From contig CALFYL010000048.1 in the NCBI GenBank assembly GCA_937952135.1, forward strand, positions 1 through 15,199: 15,199 nucleotides of DNA, written 5' to 3'. Made by a program: the position numbers and the translations under genes. The notes below the pieces were generated by a model. That model saw only the letters and a list, made by a program, of their open reading frames with translations, was not told where the DNA came from and made no database searches. Every line of letters starts with the position of its first letter. Position 1 is the first letter of the stretch. Positions 5,692-14,709 of the stretch are shown here, one piece after another. This DNA comes from an uncultured Planctomycetia bacterium (GTDB lineage: Bacteria > Planctomycetota > UBA1135 > GCA-002686595).

Positions 5692-6828
5692 CTACTGCGC
5701 GAAGCGGAAGTGGATCCCGTTCGACAGCGCGGCGCCGGTGCCGTCGAGGTTCTGCGGATCGCGCATCCAGTACTGGCCGTAGTAGTCCGTTCCGAGCTGG
5801 ATGCCCGTCTGGGCCGCATAGGCCTGCGTGAAGTGGTAGTCGTACGCGCCCGTGTTGCAGTTGACGCCCGTCGGGCTGCCGCCGGAGTTCTGCACGCCCG
5901 TGCGCACGACCGGCTGAGCCACGCAAAGCGTGCCGCCGAGGAACGGTCCGGCGTTCGGCGCCGTGCCCCAGAAGAACAGGCCCGAGCGGTTGTTGATCAC
6001 GTTCGTGGCGCGGATGTGGAAGTCGTCCGCTCCGCTCGTCAGCGTCGGCACGCCCGTCCAACCCATCGCGGGCACGCAGTTCGCCGAGTTGAGCTTGCCC
6101 GTGCAGTACGTGCGCGGGAAACCGACAGGCTCGACGCAGGCGCGGATGATCCAGTTGCCCGCGTAGAAGCACGAGCACAACGGGAAGCCGCTCACCGTCG
6201 CCGTCATCGGATCGCGCCAGCCCTGGCCCTGGATGAAGATCAGGTTCTTCTGCACGGGCGAGCACGAACCCGCGCACGCGTTCTGGATGTTGTCGGTGGC
6301 GAAGTTCGTCTGGTAACCCGACGAGCACGAGCCGGGCGCGGTGTTGAGCTCCATGAACCAGCCGACGATCAGCTTGCCCGAGCTCACGCGCACGTCGAAG
6401 TTCGACAGGTCGACGGTGTTGATGCCGCTCGAATTGAACTGGATGTTCGCGCCGGCCGCGGTTTCGAAGTCGAACACTTCGGGGCCGAGCACCGGTGTCG
6501 TTCCGACCCAGGTGATGCCGTCGTAGATCTTGAGGTTCACGATCGCGGCGATTCCGTTGGTGTTCGCGACGTTGATGTACGCGCCCGACACCGAGTTGAC
6601 GCGCACTTCGTTCGAGAACTGCTGGCCGACGACGTTGAGCACGCAACCCATCGCCTCGCCCTCGCAGAGTCCGGGGATGACGCTCACGGTCGCCGTGCCC
6701 GGCACATCGGGCAGGTTGTCGTTCTTGAGGAAGATCTGGTTGGGCCCGGAGCACAGTTGCGCCGCGGCGAGTGCGGGGGAGAGCGCGAGAACGGCCGCGG
6801 TGGCGAGCGACGAAAGAAGTCGGCGCAT
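5692..6828 (-). CDS. Secreted cysteine-rich protein with a planctomycete-type C-terminal domain
   Basis: A 378-residue protein with a clear signal peptide (MRRLLSSLATAAVLALSPA, cleavage near Ala22-Ala23). The mature N-terminal part (25-235) is rich in Asn, Thr, Gly and Val with strand-like blocks (for example GINTVDLSNFDVRVSSGKL, 135-153) and paired cysteines (26, 55, 62, 168, 185, 189, 218, 220, 231), suggesting a disulfide-bonded beta-rich extracellular domain. From Tyr241 a second module begins: YCTGKLNSANCVPAMGW, GLFFWGTAPNAGPFLGGTLC (283-302), RTGVQNSGGSPTG, then GQYWMRDPQ (351-359). From memory this matches a repeated C-terminal domain of secreted proteins in marine Planctomycetota; its role there (surface attachment or sorting) is not known to me. 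ATG 6828 is chosen because the signal peptide starts there; the frame runs on upstream over the dihydropteroate synthase. It stands alone, with a hairpin after its stop. No catalytic motif is visible. Confidence 0.88.
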   Translation of the reverse strand: MRRLLSSLATAAVLALSPALAAAQLCSGPNQIFLKNDNLPDVPGTATVSVIPGLCEGEAMGCVLNVVGQQFSNEVRVNSVSGAYINVANTNGIAAIVNLKIYDGITWVGTTPVLGPEVFDFETAAGANIQFNSSGINTVDLSNFDVRVSSGKLIVGWFMELNTAPGSCSSGYQTNFATDNIQNACAGSCSPVQKNLIFIQGQGWRDPMTATVSGFPLCSCFYAGNWIIRACVEPVGFPRTYCTGKLNSANCVPAMGWTGVPTLTSGADDFHIRATNVINNRSGLFFWGTAPNAGPFLGGTLCVAQPVVRTGVQNSGGSPTGVNCNTGAYDYHFTQAYAAQTGIQLGTDYYGQYWMRDPQNLDGTGAALSNGIHFRFAQ

Positions 6829-7012
6829 GGGGGGCGATCCTGAAGCGAGGCCGGAGGCCTTGGGGGTTGGGAGCCGCGGCGCGCCGTCGAGCGGCGCGGC
6901 GGGGGAGTGCTCCATCTTCACGGCTTCGCGTGGGGCGTCAATGTCCCGAAGGCCTCCTTCTCGCTTCGAGTGCGCTTGCGAAGTCGTCGGCGAGGCGCGA
7001 CTTTGTTCCTCG

Positions 7013-7834
7013 ATGGGCGCACTTCCCGATCCTGCGACGCCGCGGCTGCTCGGCGTCGTGAACCTGACGAGAGACTCGTATTCGGATGGCGGGCGGTTCC
7101 TCGCGCCGGAAGCGGCGATGAAGCGCGCTTTCGAGTTGGTCGAGCACGGCGCGGCGCGGCTCGACCTCGGCGCGCAGTCGACGCATCCCGACGCCGAGTT
7201 GGTCGGCGCAGGCGAAGAGTGGCGGCGGATCGAGCCGGTGCTGCGAGAGCTCGTGGCGGTGAACGTCGAGGTTTCGATCGACACCTTCGAGCCCGAAGTG
7301 ATGCAGCGCGCGTTGGACCTCGGGGCGACGTGCCTCAACGACGTCACGGCGCTGCGCGACGAGCGCGCGGTGCGGGTCGCGGCGGCGAGTTCGTGCGAGT
7401 TGATCCTCATGCACTCGACATCGCGCGAAGCGCGCGCCGAGCGAAAGCGCGTCGACGGAGGCGATTGGATCGCGCGCATCGCGGAGTTCTTCGAGCGCCG
7501 GCTCGCGGAGCTCGAGCGCCACGGAGTCGCGCGCGAACGCGTGACCGTCGATCCGGGCCTCGGGCTGTTCCTCTCGAGCGACGCGGCGGCGAGCTTCGAA
7601 GTCCTTCGCCGCATCGGCGAGTTGCGGGCGCGGCTCGGGCGGCCCGTGTGCGTCGCGCCGTCGCGCAAGTCGTTCCTCGGCGCTCCGCTCGGCCGCGCGG
7701 TGGAGGAACGCGGCCCCGCGACGCTCGCGGCGGAGCTGTGGTGCGCGCAAGCCGGAGTCGATTGGATCCGCACGCACGATGTCCGCGCGGCGAGCGATGC
7801 GCTGAAGACCTGGCGCGCGCTGCGCGGCGTTTGA
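7013..7834 (+). CDS. folP: Dihydropteroate synthase homologue
   Basis: A 273-residue TIM-barrel protein of normal DHPS length. DHPS joins p-aminobenzoate to dihydropterin pyrophosphate in folate synthesis. Motifs in order: LLGVVNLTRDSYSDGGRF (12-29; usual GilNvTPDSFSDGG), RLDLGAQSTHPDA (49-61; usual DiGGESTRPGA), VSIDTFEPEVMQRAL (87-101), CLNDVTALRD (107-116), LILMHSTSRE (130-139), VDPGLGLF (179-186), APSRKSFLG (215-223) and IRTHDV (252-257). Retained pterin/pyrophosphate residues include Asn17, Asp90, Asn109, Asp180, Lys219, Arg253 and His255. Altered ones are Pro to Arg in loop 1 (Arg20), Phe to Tyr (Tyr23), GE to AQ and Arg to His in the loop-2 STRPG motif (His57). It may be a true FolP or a DHPS-like enzyme for another pterin; no other folate gene is nearby. 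It is divergent from the secreted-protein gene and 85 bases ahead of the membrane protein gene on the same strand. There is no clear Shine-Dalgarno; the start is set by the conserved N-terminus. Confidence 0.85.
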   Translation: MGALPDPATPRLLGVVNLTRDSYSDGGRFLAPEAAMKRAFELVEHGAARLDLGAQSTHPDAELVGAGEEWRRIEPVLRELVAVNVEVSIDTFEPEVMQRALDLGATCLNDVTALRDERAVRVAAASSCELILMHSTSREARAERKRVDGGDWIARIAEFFERRLAELERHGVARERVTVDPGLGLFLSSDAAASFEVLRRIGELRARLGRPVCVAPSRKSFLGAPLGRAVEERGPATLAAELWCAQAGVDWIRTHDVRAASDALKTWRALRGV

Positions 7835-7919
7835 CCGACTCCTGGCGCTCGTTCTACGGCCTTCGAACGCAGTCCACGGGTGCGGCGGCGCGCCGCGCTC
7901 GGCATGCTAGGCCGCAACG

Positions 7920-9233
7920 ATGAGCGCCCCCGACCCGCGAGAGAGTCCCTCGGCCTCGTTCCTCGACCGACTGCTCTCCGTGCGCCGCGAGGAACGCGCG
8001 CAGGTGGTGCTCGGCGTCGCGGCGTTCTTCTGCCTGCTGTTCGCGATCTTCCTGTTGCGGCCGCTCCGCGACGAGATGGGTCTTCGCGGCGGTGCGCGCA
8101 ACCTGAAGTACCTGTGGGCCATCACGCTCGCGGGCACGATGGTCGCGAGCGTTGCGTTTGCGGCCTTCACTTCGCGCGTCGGCCGGCGCACGTTCATGGC
8201 CTGGACTTGGCGAACGGTCGGGATCGTGTGGCTCGCCTTCTTGCCGCTCGTGCTGCGCAGCGAAGGCGCGCTCGGCATCCAAGTAGGCCGAGCGTTCTAC
8301 GTCGTGCACGCGGTGTCGAACGTATTCCTGGTCTCGCTCTTCTGGGCGCTGGCGACGGACTTGTTCGGCGCCGGCCAGTCGCGGCGGCTTTTCGGGCTCG
8401 TCGCGGTCGGCGGAACGCTGGGGGCGATGGCGGGCACGGCGGTCACGGGGCTCGTCGCGCGCCACGGGCTCGCGATTTGGATGATCCTGCCGGCCGCACT
8501 GCTGCTCGAGGTCGCCGTGCAACTCGCGTCGGCGCAGGCGCAGCGCTCGGGCCGCGCCGAAGTCGCGGCGTCGGAGCGCCAACCGCTCGGCGGCGGCGCG
8601 CTCGAGGGCCTGAAACTGGTGATGAGCCGGCCTTACTTGCAGGGCATCGCGCTGTTCACACTCGTCTTCGGAGTTGTGCAGACATTCTTGACGCTGCAGC
8701 AGAACCACGTCGTCGAGGCGGCGCTCACCGACAAGGCCGCGCGCACGCAGTACTTCGCCTGGACCGAGAACGCGGCGCAGTCGCTCACCCTGATCGTGCA
8801 ACTGTTCGTCACCGGGCGCTTGATGCACCGCCTCGGCGTCGGAGGCGCGCTGCTCGTTCTGCCCTTGATCGGCGTCGTTGGCTTCAGCGCGTTGTACGCC
8901 GCGCATTCGCGCGAGGCTGCGGCGCTCGGGATCGTCACGGCGTGCGTGATCGCGTGGCGCGGCTTGAGTCACGCGGCGCAGCGACCCGCGCGCGAGGCGC
9001 TCTACGTGCCGACGGAACGCGTGGAGAAGTACAAGGCGAAGAGCTTCACCGACACGTTTGCGTTCCGCGGCGGCGACTTGGCGGGCGCGTGGAGTTTCGA
9101 CGCGTTTTCGCTCGCCACCGCGGCGCTCGTGGGCGTTCCGCTGTCGCTCGGCTGGGGCGCGCTCGGCGCGTGGCTCGCGCGCAAGCAGGTGAAGCTCGTC
9201 GCCGAGCGCCCCAGTCCCGGCGATCAGATGTGA
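7920..9233 (+). CDS. ATP/ADP-translocase-like (NTT/MFS superfamily) membrane transporter
   Basis: A 437-residue polytopic membrane protein with about 10-12 hydrophobic segments and a basic N-terminal cytoplasmic start (REERAQ, 24-28) before the first span. FFCLLFAIFLLRPLRDEMGL (36-55), FWALATDLFGAGQSRRLFGL (141-160) and LYVPTERVEKYKAKSFTD (361-378) correspond in place and pattern to blocks of the bacterial nucleotide transporter-like family (FW...t......kR.f..., and Y.P.....k.k.k...d). True ATP/ADP exchangers belong to intracellular parasites and plastids. Related proteins in free-living bacteria have unknown substrates and are usually annotated only as MFS transporters. ATG 7920 has only a weak upstream AGG. 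It may share an mRNA with the dihydropteroate synthase homologue. Its last 10 bases overlap the end of the convergent dipeptidase gene. Substrate: not inferable. Confidence 0.75.
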   Translation: MSAPDPRESPSASFLDRLLSVRREERAQVVLGVAAFFCLLFAIFLLRPLRDEMGLRGGARNLKYLWAITLAGTMVASVAFAAFTSRVGRRTFMAWTWRTVGIVWLAFLPLVLRSEGALGIQVGRAFYVVHAVSNVFLVSLFWALATDLFGAGQSRRLFGLVAVGGTLGAMAGTAVTGLVARHGLAIWMILPAALLLEVAVQLASAQAQRSGRAEVAASERQPLGGGALEGLKLVMSRPYLQGIALFTLVFGVVQTFLTLQQNHVVEAALTDKAARTQYFAWTENAAQSLTLIVQLFVTGRLMHRLGVGGALLVLPLIGVVGFSALYAAHSREAAALGIVTACVIAWRGLSHAAQRPAREALYVPTERVEKYKAKSFTDTFAFRGGDLAGAWSFDAFSLATAALVGVPLSLGWGALGAWLARKQVKLVAERPSPGDQM

Positions 9234-10534
9234 GGTCGCGTCAGGTTGACGTGCCCGGCGGCCGTCACGAGCACGTTGTCTTCGATGCGCACGCCGCCGA
9301 AGGGCTTGAGCTTGTCGACCAAGGCCCAGTCGACCAAGTCCGCGTGCGGCCCGGCCCTGTGCTCGCGCAGCAGCATGTCGATGAAGTAGACGCCGGGCTC
9401 GACCGTGAACACCTGGTGCTCGGCGATCGTTCGCGTCGTGCGCAGGAACGGCGAGTGCTCCGGCGGCGGCGCGACGCCGCCCTTCGGTTCGGCTTGACGT
9501 CCCGACACGTCGTGCACCTGGATGCCGAGGAAATGCCCGAGGCCGTGCGGGAAGAACGGGCTGGTGAGCCCCATCTCGAAGGCCTGCTCGCCGCTCGTCT
9601 TGAGCACGCCGAGTTCTTGCAGCAGGTCCCCGATGAGGATGTGCCCGGCGCGGTGCAACTCCGCGTAGGGCAGGCCCGGCACGACCTTTTCGCACAGCTC
9701 GAGTTGCAGTGTGTCGACGCCCTTCACGAGGTCGCGGAAGACCGGATCGCACTCCTTGCGCGTCCAGGTGCGCGTGATGTCCGAGCAGTAGCCCAGATAG
9801 CGCGCGCCGGCGTCGATCAGCAGCACGCGGCCGTTGCGCTGCAAGCGCTTGCCGGTGTAGTGCAGCGTCGCGCCCTTCTCGTCGTGCGCGATGATCGTCG
9901 GGTACGGAAGGTCCGCTTCGACGCAGCCGCACGCCGTCAGGAACGCGTGGTGCACCTCGAGCTCCGACGCGCCCTTGTCGAAGGCCGCGAGCGCCGCGCG
10001 ATGGCCCCAGGAGGCGATTTTCTCGGCTTCTTCGAGGCAGCCGACCTCGTAGGCGCTCTTGAAGCTGCGCTCCCAGTCGAGGCGCGCGACGAGCTCGGCG
10101 TGGTTGAGCGCCGCGTCCTGGATACCCGCGCTCCGCGCAGCGTCCGGCTCGTCGCCGATGTACGCCACGCGGCCCTTCGACTCGACGAGCTTCCACGCCT
10201 GCTCGCGCGAACCCACTTCGTGCAGATCGAAATCGTCGGCCCAGAAGGTCTCGCCGAGCGGCGCTTGCTCGTACCAGTAATCCTCCGGCGCGTAGCGCAC
10301 GAGCCGCGGCTTCTCGCCGGGGCGGATCAGCAGCAGATGGTGCGGCCCGCGCAGCGGAACCCAGTGCGCGAAGTGCGGCGTCTCGTGCAGCGGCGCGTGC
10401 TGGTCGTCGGCGAAGTAGGCGAAGGCGTCGCCGCTCGAGATCACGAGCGCATCGAATCCGCACGCTTTCAACGCCGCTTCCGTGGTGCGTTGGCGTTCGG
10501 CGAGGTGCTCGGCGTAGAGGCTTTTCTCGGTCAT
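9224..10534 (-). CDS. pepQ: Xaa-Pro dipeptidase (prolidase, PepQ type, M24B)
   Basis: A 436-residue cytoplasmic metallopeptidase, close to the length of E. coli PepQ, that hydrolyses Xaa-Pro dipeptides. The N-terminal creatinase-like domain covers about 1-155 and the pita-bread domain about 165-430. All five dinuclear metal ligands can be placed: Asp241 (VLLIDAGARYLGYCSD), Asp252 (SDITRTW), His334 in HGLGHFLGIQVHD, Glu379 (FTVEPGVYF) and Glu418 (GVRIEDNVLV), each five positions before the E. coli residues I recall. The second motif His, His341, is in IQVHDVSG. There is no signal peptide. ATG 10534 is the start: the frame is open further up but would run into the transporter gene. The start lies 23 bases after the stop of the POT transporter gene, so they should form an operon in which imported dipeptides are cleaved. 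Confidence 0.95.
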   Translation of the reverse strand: MTEKSLYAEHLAERQRTTEAALKACGFDALVISSGDAFAYFADDQHAPLHETPHFAHWVPLRGPHHLLLIRPGEKPRLVRYAPEDYWYEQAPLGETFWADDFDLHEVGSREQAWKLVESKGRVAYIGDEPDAARSAGIQDAALNHAELVARLDWERSFKSAYEVGCLEEAEKIASWGHRAALAAFDKGASELEVHHAFLTACGCVEADLPYPTIIAHDEKGATLHYTGKRLQRNGRVLLIDAGARYLGYCSDITRTWTRKECDPVFRDLVKGVDTLQLELCEKVVPGLPYAELHRAGHILIGDLLQELGVLKTSGEQAFEMGLTSPFFPHGLGHFLGIQVHDVSGRQAEPKGGVAPPPEHSPFLRTTRTIAEHQVFTVEPGVYFIDMLLREHRAGPHADLVDWALVDKLKPFGGVRIEDNVLVTAAGHVNLTRPHI

Positions 10535-10557
10535 GGGGGAGAGCTCGCTGGGAGACC

Positions 10558-12126
<1,569 letters not shown>

Positions 12127-12189
12127 GAAGGTGGGACGGGCTGGGGAGAGGGGCGAGCGTGGGGGAGCGCGAGGGCGCGTAGTTGTAGC

Positions 12190-12225
12190 AAGCCGCCCGC
12201 TGGCGGGGGGCGCAGCGGGCGGCTT
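12190..12225 (-). terminator. Perfect 12-bp GC-rich stem-loop between DPP-IV and peptide transporter genes
   Basis: The arms at 12190-12201 (AAGCCGCCCGCT) and 12214-12225 are exact complements around a 12-base loop. It lies 52 bases after the DPP-IV stop and 63 before the transporter start. There is no U-run after it on the minus strand. It could terminate the DPP-IV transcript, or attenuate read-through so that the peptidase is made in excess over the transporter. Confidence 0.55.
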
Positions 12226-12277
12226 CGGGGTTCGAGAAAGTCTCGCGCCGCTCGGGGCCGAGTCGGGGATCGACGCG

Positions 12278-14503
12278 CTACAGGTGCTCGCGCACGTAGT
12301 CGGTCATCATCTGGTACAGGTGCCGGCGCTGGCGCGGCTCGACGACGGCGTGGCGGTTGCCGGGGTACACCATCAAGTCGAAGCGCTTGCCCGCGGCCTG
12401 CAGTTTTCCGGCGAGATTCAGCGTGTTCTGCAGGTGCACGTTCTCGTCGATCACGCCGTGGATCAGCAGCAAGCGGCCGTTCAGGTTGGCCGCGGCTTCG
12501 ACCACCGAGCTCGACTTGTAACCCTCGGGGTTGAGCTTCGGCGTGAGCATGAAGCGTTCGGTGTAGATCGAGTCGTAGTAATGCCAGTCGGTGACCGGCG
12601 CACCGCTGATGCCGAGCTTGAACTTCGTCGAGTGCGTGAGCGCGTAGGCCGTCTGATAGCCGCCGTAGCTCCAACCCCAGATGCCGATGCGCGCCGGATC
12701 CGCGTAGCCCTGCGCGACGAGCCAGTCGACGCCGTCCTCGATGTCGCGCAGCTCCTGCGCGCCGAGGTTCTTGTAGACGCCCTCCTGCGAGACGTGGCCC
12801 TTGCCGCTCGCCGAGCGGTTGTCGCAGATCCACACCAGGTATCCCTGTTGCGCGAGCATCGAGTGCCACAGCGCGTCGAAGGTGAGCGCTCGATCGGTCA
12901 CCTTCGCCGCGTGCGGGCCCGAGTACACGTGGCACAGCACCGGGTAGCGCTTTCCGCGCTCGAAGTTCGCGGGCTTGAACAGCATCGCTTCCATCTCGAA
13001 GCCGTCGCGCGTTTTCACGCTCACGAGCTCCGGCGCGGTCACGCCCTTGCGCAGCGCCGCCGTGGCGTCGACGCGCTCGATCTCGCGCACCAGTTCGCCG
13101 TCCGTGCGCACGAGCGAGAGCCGCGTCCAGTCCTTGAGCGACGAATGCGTGTCGAGCGCGAACTCCGCGCCCGGCGAGAGCGAGATCGAGTGTGTGCCCG
13201 CGCCGCGCGTCACGCGCTGCAGCCCGCCGCCGTCGAGTTTGCAGCGATACAACTGGCTGCCCTTCACGTCGTCGCGGTCGCACAGGAAGTAGGCCACGCG
13301 CCGCGCGGCGTCGTAGCGCACGAAGCTGTCGACTTCCCATTCGCCTTCCGTGAGCCGGCCGAGCAGCGCGCCGTGCTTGTCGTACAGGTACAGGTGCGCC
13401 CAGCCGTCGCGCTCGGAGCGCCACAGGAAGCGCTCGCCGCCGTCGATCCAATACGGGCCGTCGTCGGGCTCGATCCACGTCGCGGTGCTGTCGCGGAACA
13501 GCTTGGTCGTCGCGCCGCTCTGCGGATCGGCGCTGACGAGCTCGAGCCAGGTCTGCACGCGGTCCTGCACCTGGAACACGACGCGCGATGAATCCGGCGT
13601 CCAGCCGACGCGCACGATCAGGAATTCCTCCTTCGACCACGGCGCGAGGTCGACCTTCGTCGTGGAGCCGCTCGTGACATCGACGACCGCGAGCTGAACG
13701 ACCGGATTCGGATCGCCCGACTTCGGATAGCGCCAATCCTCGAACTCGGGATAGCGCGGACGGTGGTCGGTGACCGTGTAGGTCGGGACGTTCGTCTCGT
13801 CGATGATCAAGTACGCGATGCGCTTCGAATCCGGCGACCACCAGAACGCGCCGAAATTGCCGCGGCCGTAGACCTCTTCCTGGTAGACCCAGTCGAGCCG
13901 GCCGTGGAGGTGGTTCTCGTCGCCGCCGGTCGAGAGCGCGCGCGCGGGCGAGGCGCCGTCGGTCGCCACGACGTGCAGGTTCCAGTCGGCGATGAAGCCC
14001 ACTTGTTTGCCGTCGGGCGAGAGCGTTTCGCCGACTTCCTCGCGCGGATCGTTCGTCAGCCGCAGCGCTCGCGCCGCGCCGAAGTCGTAGAAGTAGAGGT
14101 CGTTCTCGTCGTTGAGGAGCGCGCCGCGCTTGTCCTCGGTCAAGTCGAAGTTCGTGCGCTTCGAGTAGCTCTCGGCACGCTTCGCGTCGACGCCCTCGAG
14201 CTGCTGGAAGGCCGATTTCATCTTCGCCGCGTCGAAGTACGGCTTGGACGCGCCCGTGCCGGCCTCGACGACGAACAGCTTGCGTGCAGCGTCCGCCGGA
14301 TCGGTGGCGACCGCGAGATAGCGGTTGTCGTCGATCCACCCTTGCGGCTGGGTGCGAAGCCTCAGCTTCGCGCTCAGCTCGAACACGTCGTCGATCGTCA
14401 GCGGGCCGTCGGCGCCGAACTGACTGGTTCGTGCGCCGTCGTCGGTGCTCGAGCAGGCAACTACGAAGAGGAGGGCTGCGCAGGTCCGTAGGAGTCGTGT
14501 CAT
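12278..14503 (-). CDS. Lipoprotein dipeptidyl-peptidase IV (serine peptidase S9B)
   Basis: A 741-residue envelope protease that removes N-terminal Xaa-Pro (and Xaa-Ala) dipeptides. The N-terminus MTRLLRTCAALLFVVACSS has a lipobox VVAC with Cys17 as the lipidation site and Ser at +2. The beta-propeller domain (about 60-480) carries the double-Glu motif LDWVYQEEVYGRGN (203-216; Glu209-Glu210), which grips the substrate amino terminus and distinguishes DPP-IV-type members from other S9 enzymes, plus WRYPKSGDPNP (257-267). The alpha/beta-hydrolase domain (about 490-741) has oxyanion Tyr527 in HVYSGP, nucleophile Ser612 in GWSYGGY, Asp686 in HGVIDENVH and His718 in YPGNRHAV. The protein is full length. 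ATG 14503 begins the signal sequence; the frame continues upstream but that part is not coding-like. It lies upstream of the POT transporter and PepQ on the same strand, consistent with feeding dipeptides to them. Alternative: another S9B peptidase with Xaa-Ala preference. Confidence 0.94.
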   Translation of the reverse strand: MTRLLRTCAALLFVVACSSTDDGARTSQFGADGPLTIDDVFELSAKLRLRTQPQGWIDDNRYLAVATDPADAARKLFVVEAGTGASKPYFDAAKMKSAFQQLEGVDAKRAESYSKRTNFDLTEDKRGALLNDENDLYFYDFGAARALRLTNDPREEVGETLSPDGKQVGFIADWNLHVVATDGASPARALSTGGDENHLHGRLDWVYQEEVYGRGNFGAFWWSPDSKRIAYLIIDETNVPTYTVTDHRPRYPEFEDWRYPKSGDPNPVVQLAVVDVTSGSTTKVDLAPWSKEEFLIVRVGWTPDSSRVVFQVQDRVQTWLELVSADPQSGATTKLFRDSTATWIEPDDGPYWIDGGERFLWRSERDGWAHLYLYDKHGALLGRLTEGEWEVDSFVRYDAARRVAYFLCDRDDVKGSQLYRCKLDGGGLQRVTRGAGTHSISLSPGAEFALDTHSSLKDWTRLSLVRTDGELVREIERVDATAALRKGVTAPELVSVKTRDGFEMEAMLFKPANFERGKRYPVLCHVYSGPHAAKVTDRALTFDALWHSMLAQQGYLVWICDNRSASGKGHVSQEGVYKNLGAQELRDIEDGVDWLVAQGYADPARIGIWGWSYGGYQTAYALTHSTKFKLGISGAPVTDWHYYDSIYTERFMLTPKLNPEGYKSSSVVEAAANLNGRLLLIHGVIDENVHLQNTLNLAGKLQAAGKRFDLMVYPGNRHAVVEPRQRRHLYQMMTDYVREHL

Positions 14504-14709
14504 GGCCCGCAAAGTAGCGCGGTCTGGCTGCGGGCTCCACCGCGCGGGGGTTCGGGGCGCGTTCCCCGAGTTGTTGGATCCACGTTCCACGGGCGCCGAG
14601 CCGGCGCGCCGCGGGCGACGTCTTTATGCGAGCGAGTCCGAGCGGCGGCGAGCGGCGCCAGCGATAAACTCGCGGCCCCTTCGTTCGACGAGCCCCACCG
14701 AGAACTCCG
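14504..14709. other. Divergent intergenic region, DPP-IV / DinB-like genes
   Basis: The 206 bases between the two divergent starts must hold both promoters. The only AT-richer patches are TCTTTATG (near 14620) and GATAAAC (near 14663). I could not pair either with a convincing partner hexamer. No Shine-Dalgarno is evident before either start codon. Confidence 0.4.

Noticed and set aside
5528..6754. Upstream extension of the exported-protein frame at 4472
   Set aside because: AGGAGG, ATG and a signal peptide begin at 5527, and the extension covers a hairpin, a promoter and the neighbouring secreted protein in another frame.
6913..6941. TTGACG with 17-base spacing to AAGATG upstream of the secreted-protein gene (minus strand)
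   Set aside because: The -35 is good but the -10 matches only 2/6, and the leader would be long. Too weak to list as a promoter.
6829..7917. Upstream extension of the secreted-protein frame (minus strand, to 7917)
   Set aside because: It would bury the signal peptide at 6828 inside the protein and run antisense through the DHPS homologue. It reads as Ser/Arg-rich noise.
7854..10463. 869-codon open frame on the minus strand over the NTT-like gene and most of pepQ
   Set aside because: It is Arg/Ala-rich with no recognisable motifs, and it is antisense or out of frame to two genes with clear family signatures. Long spurious frames are expected at this G+C.
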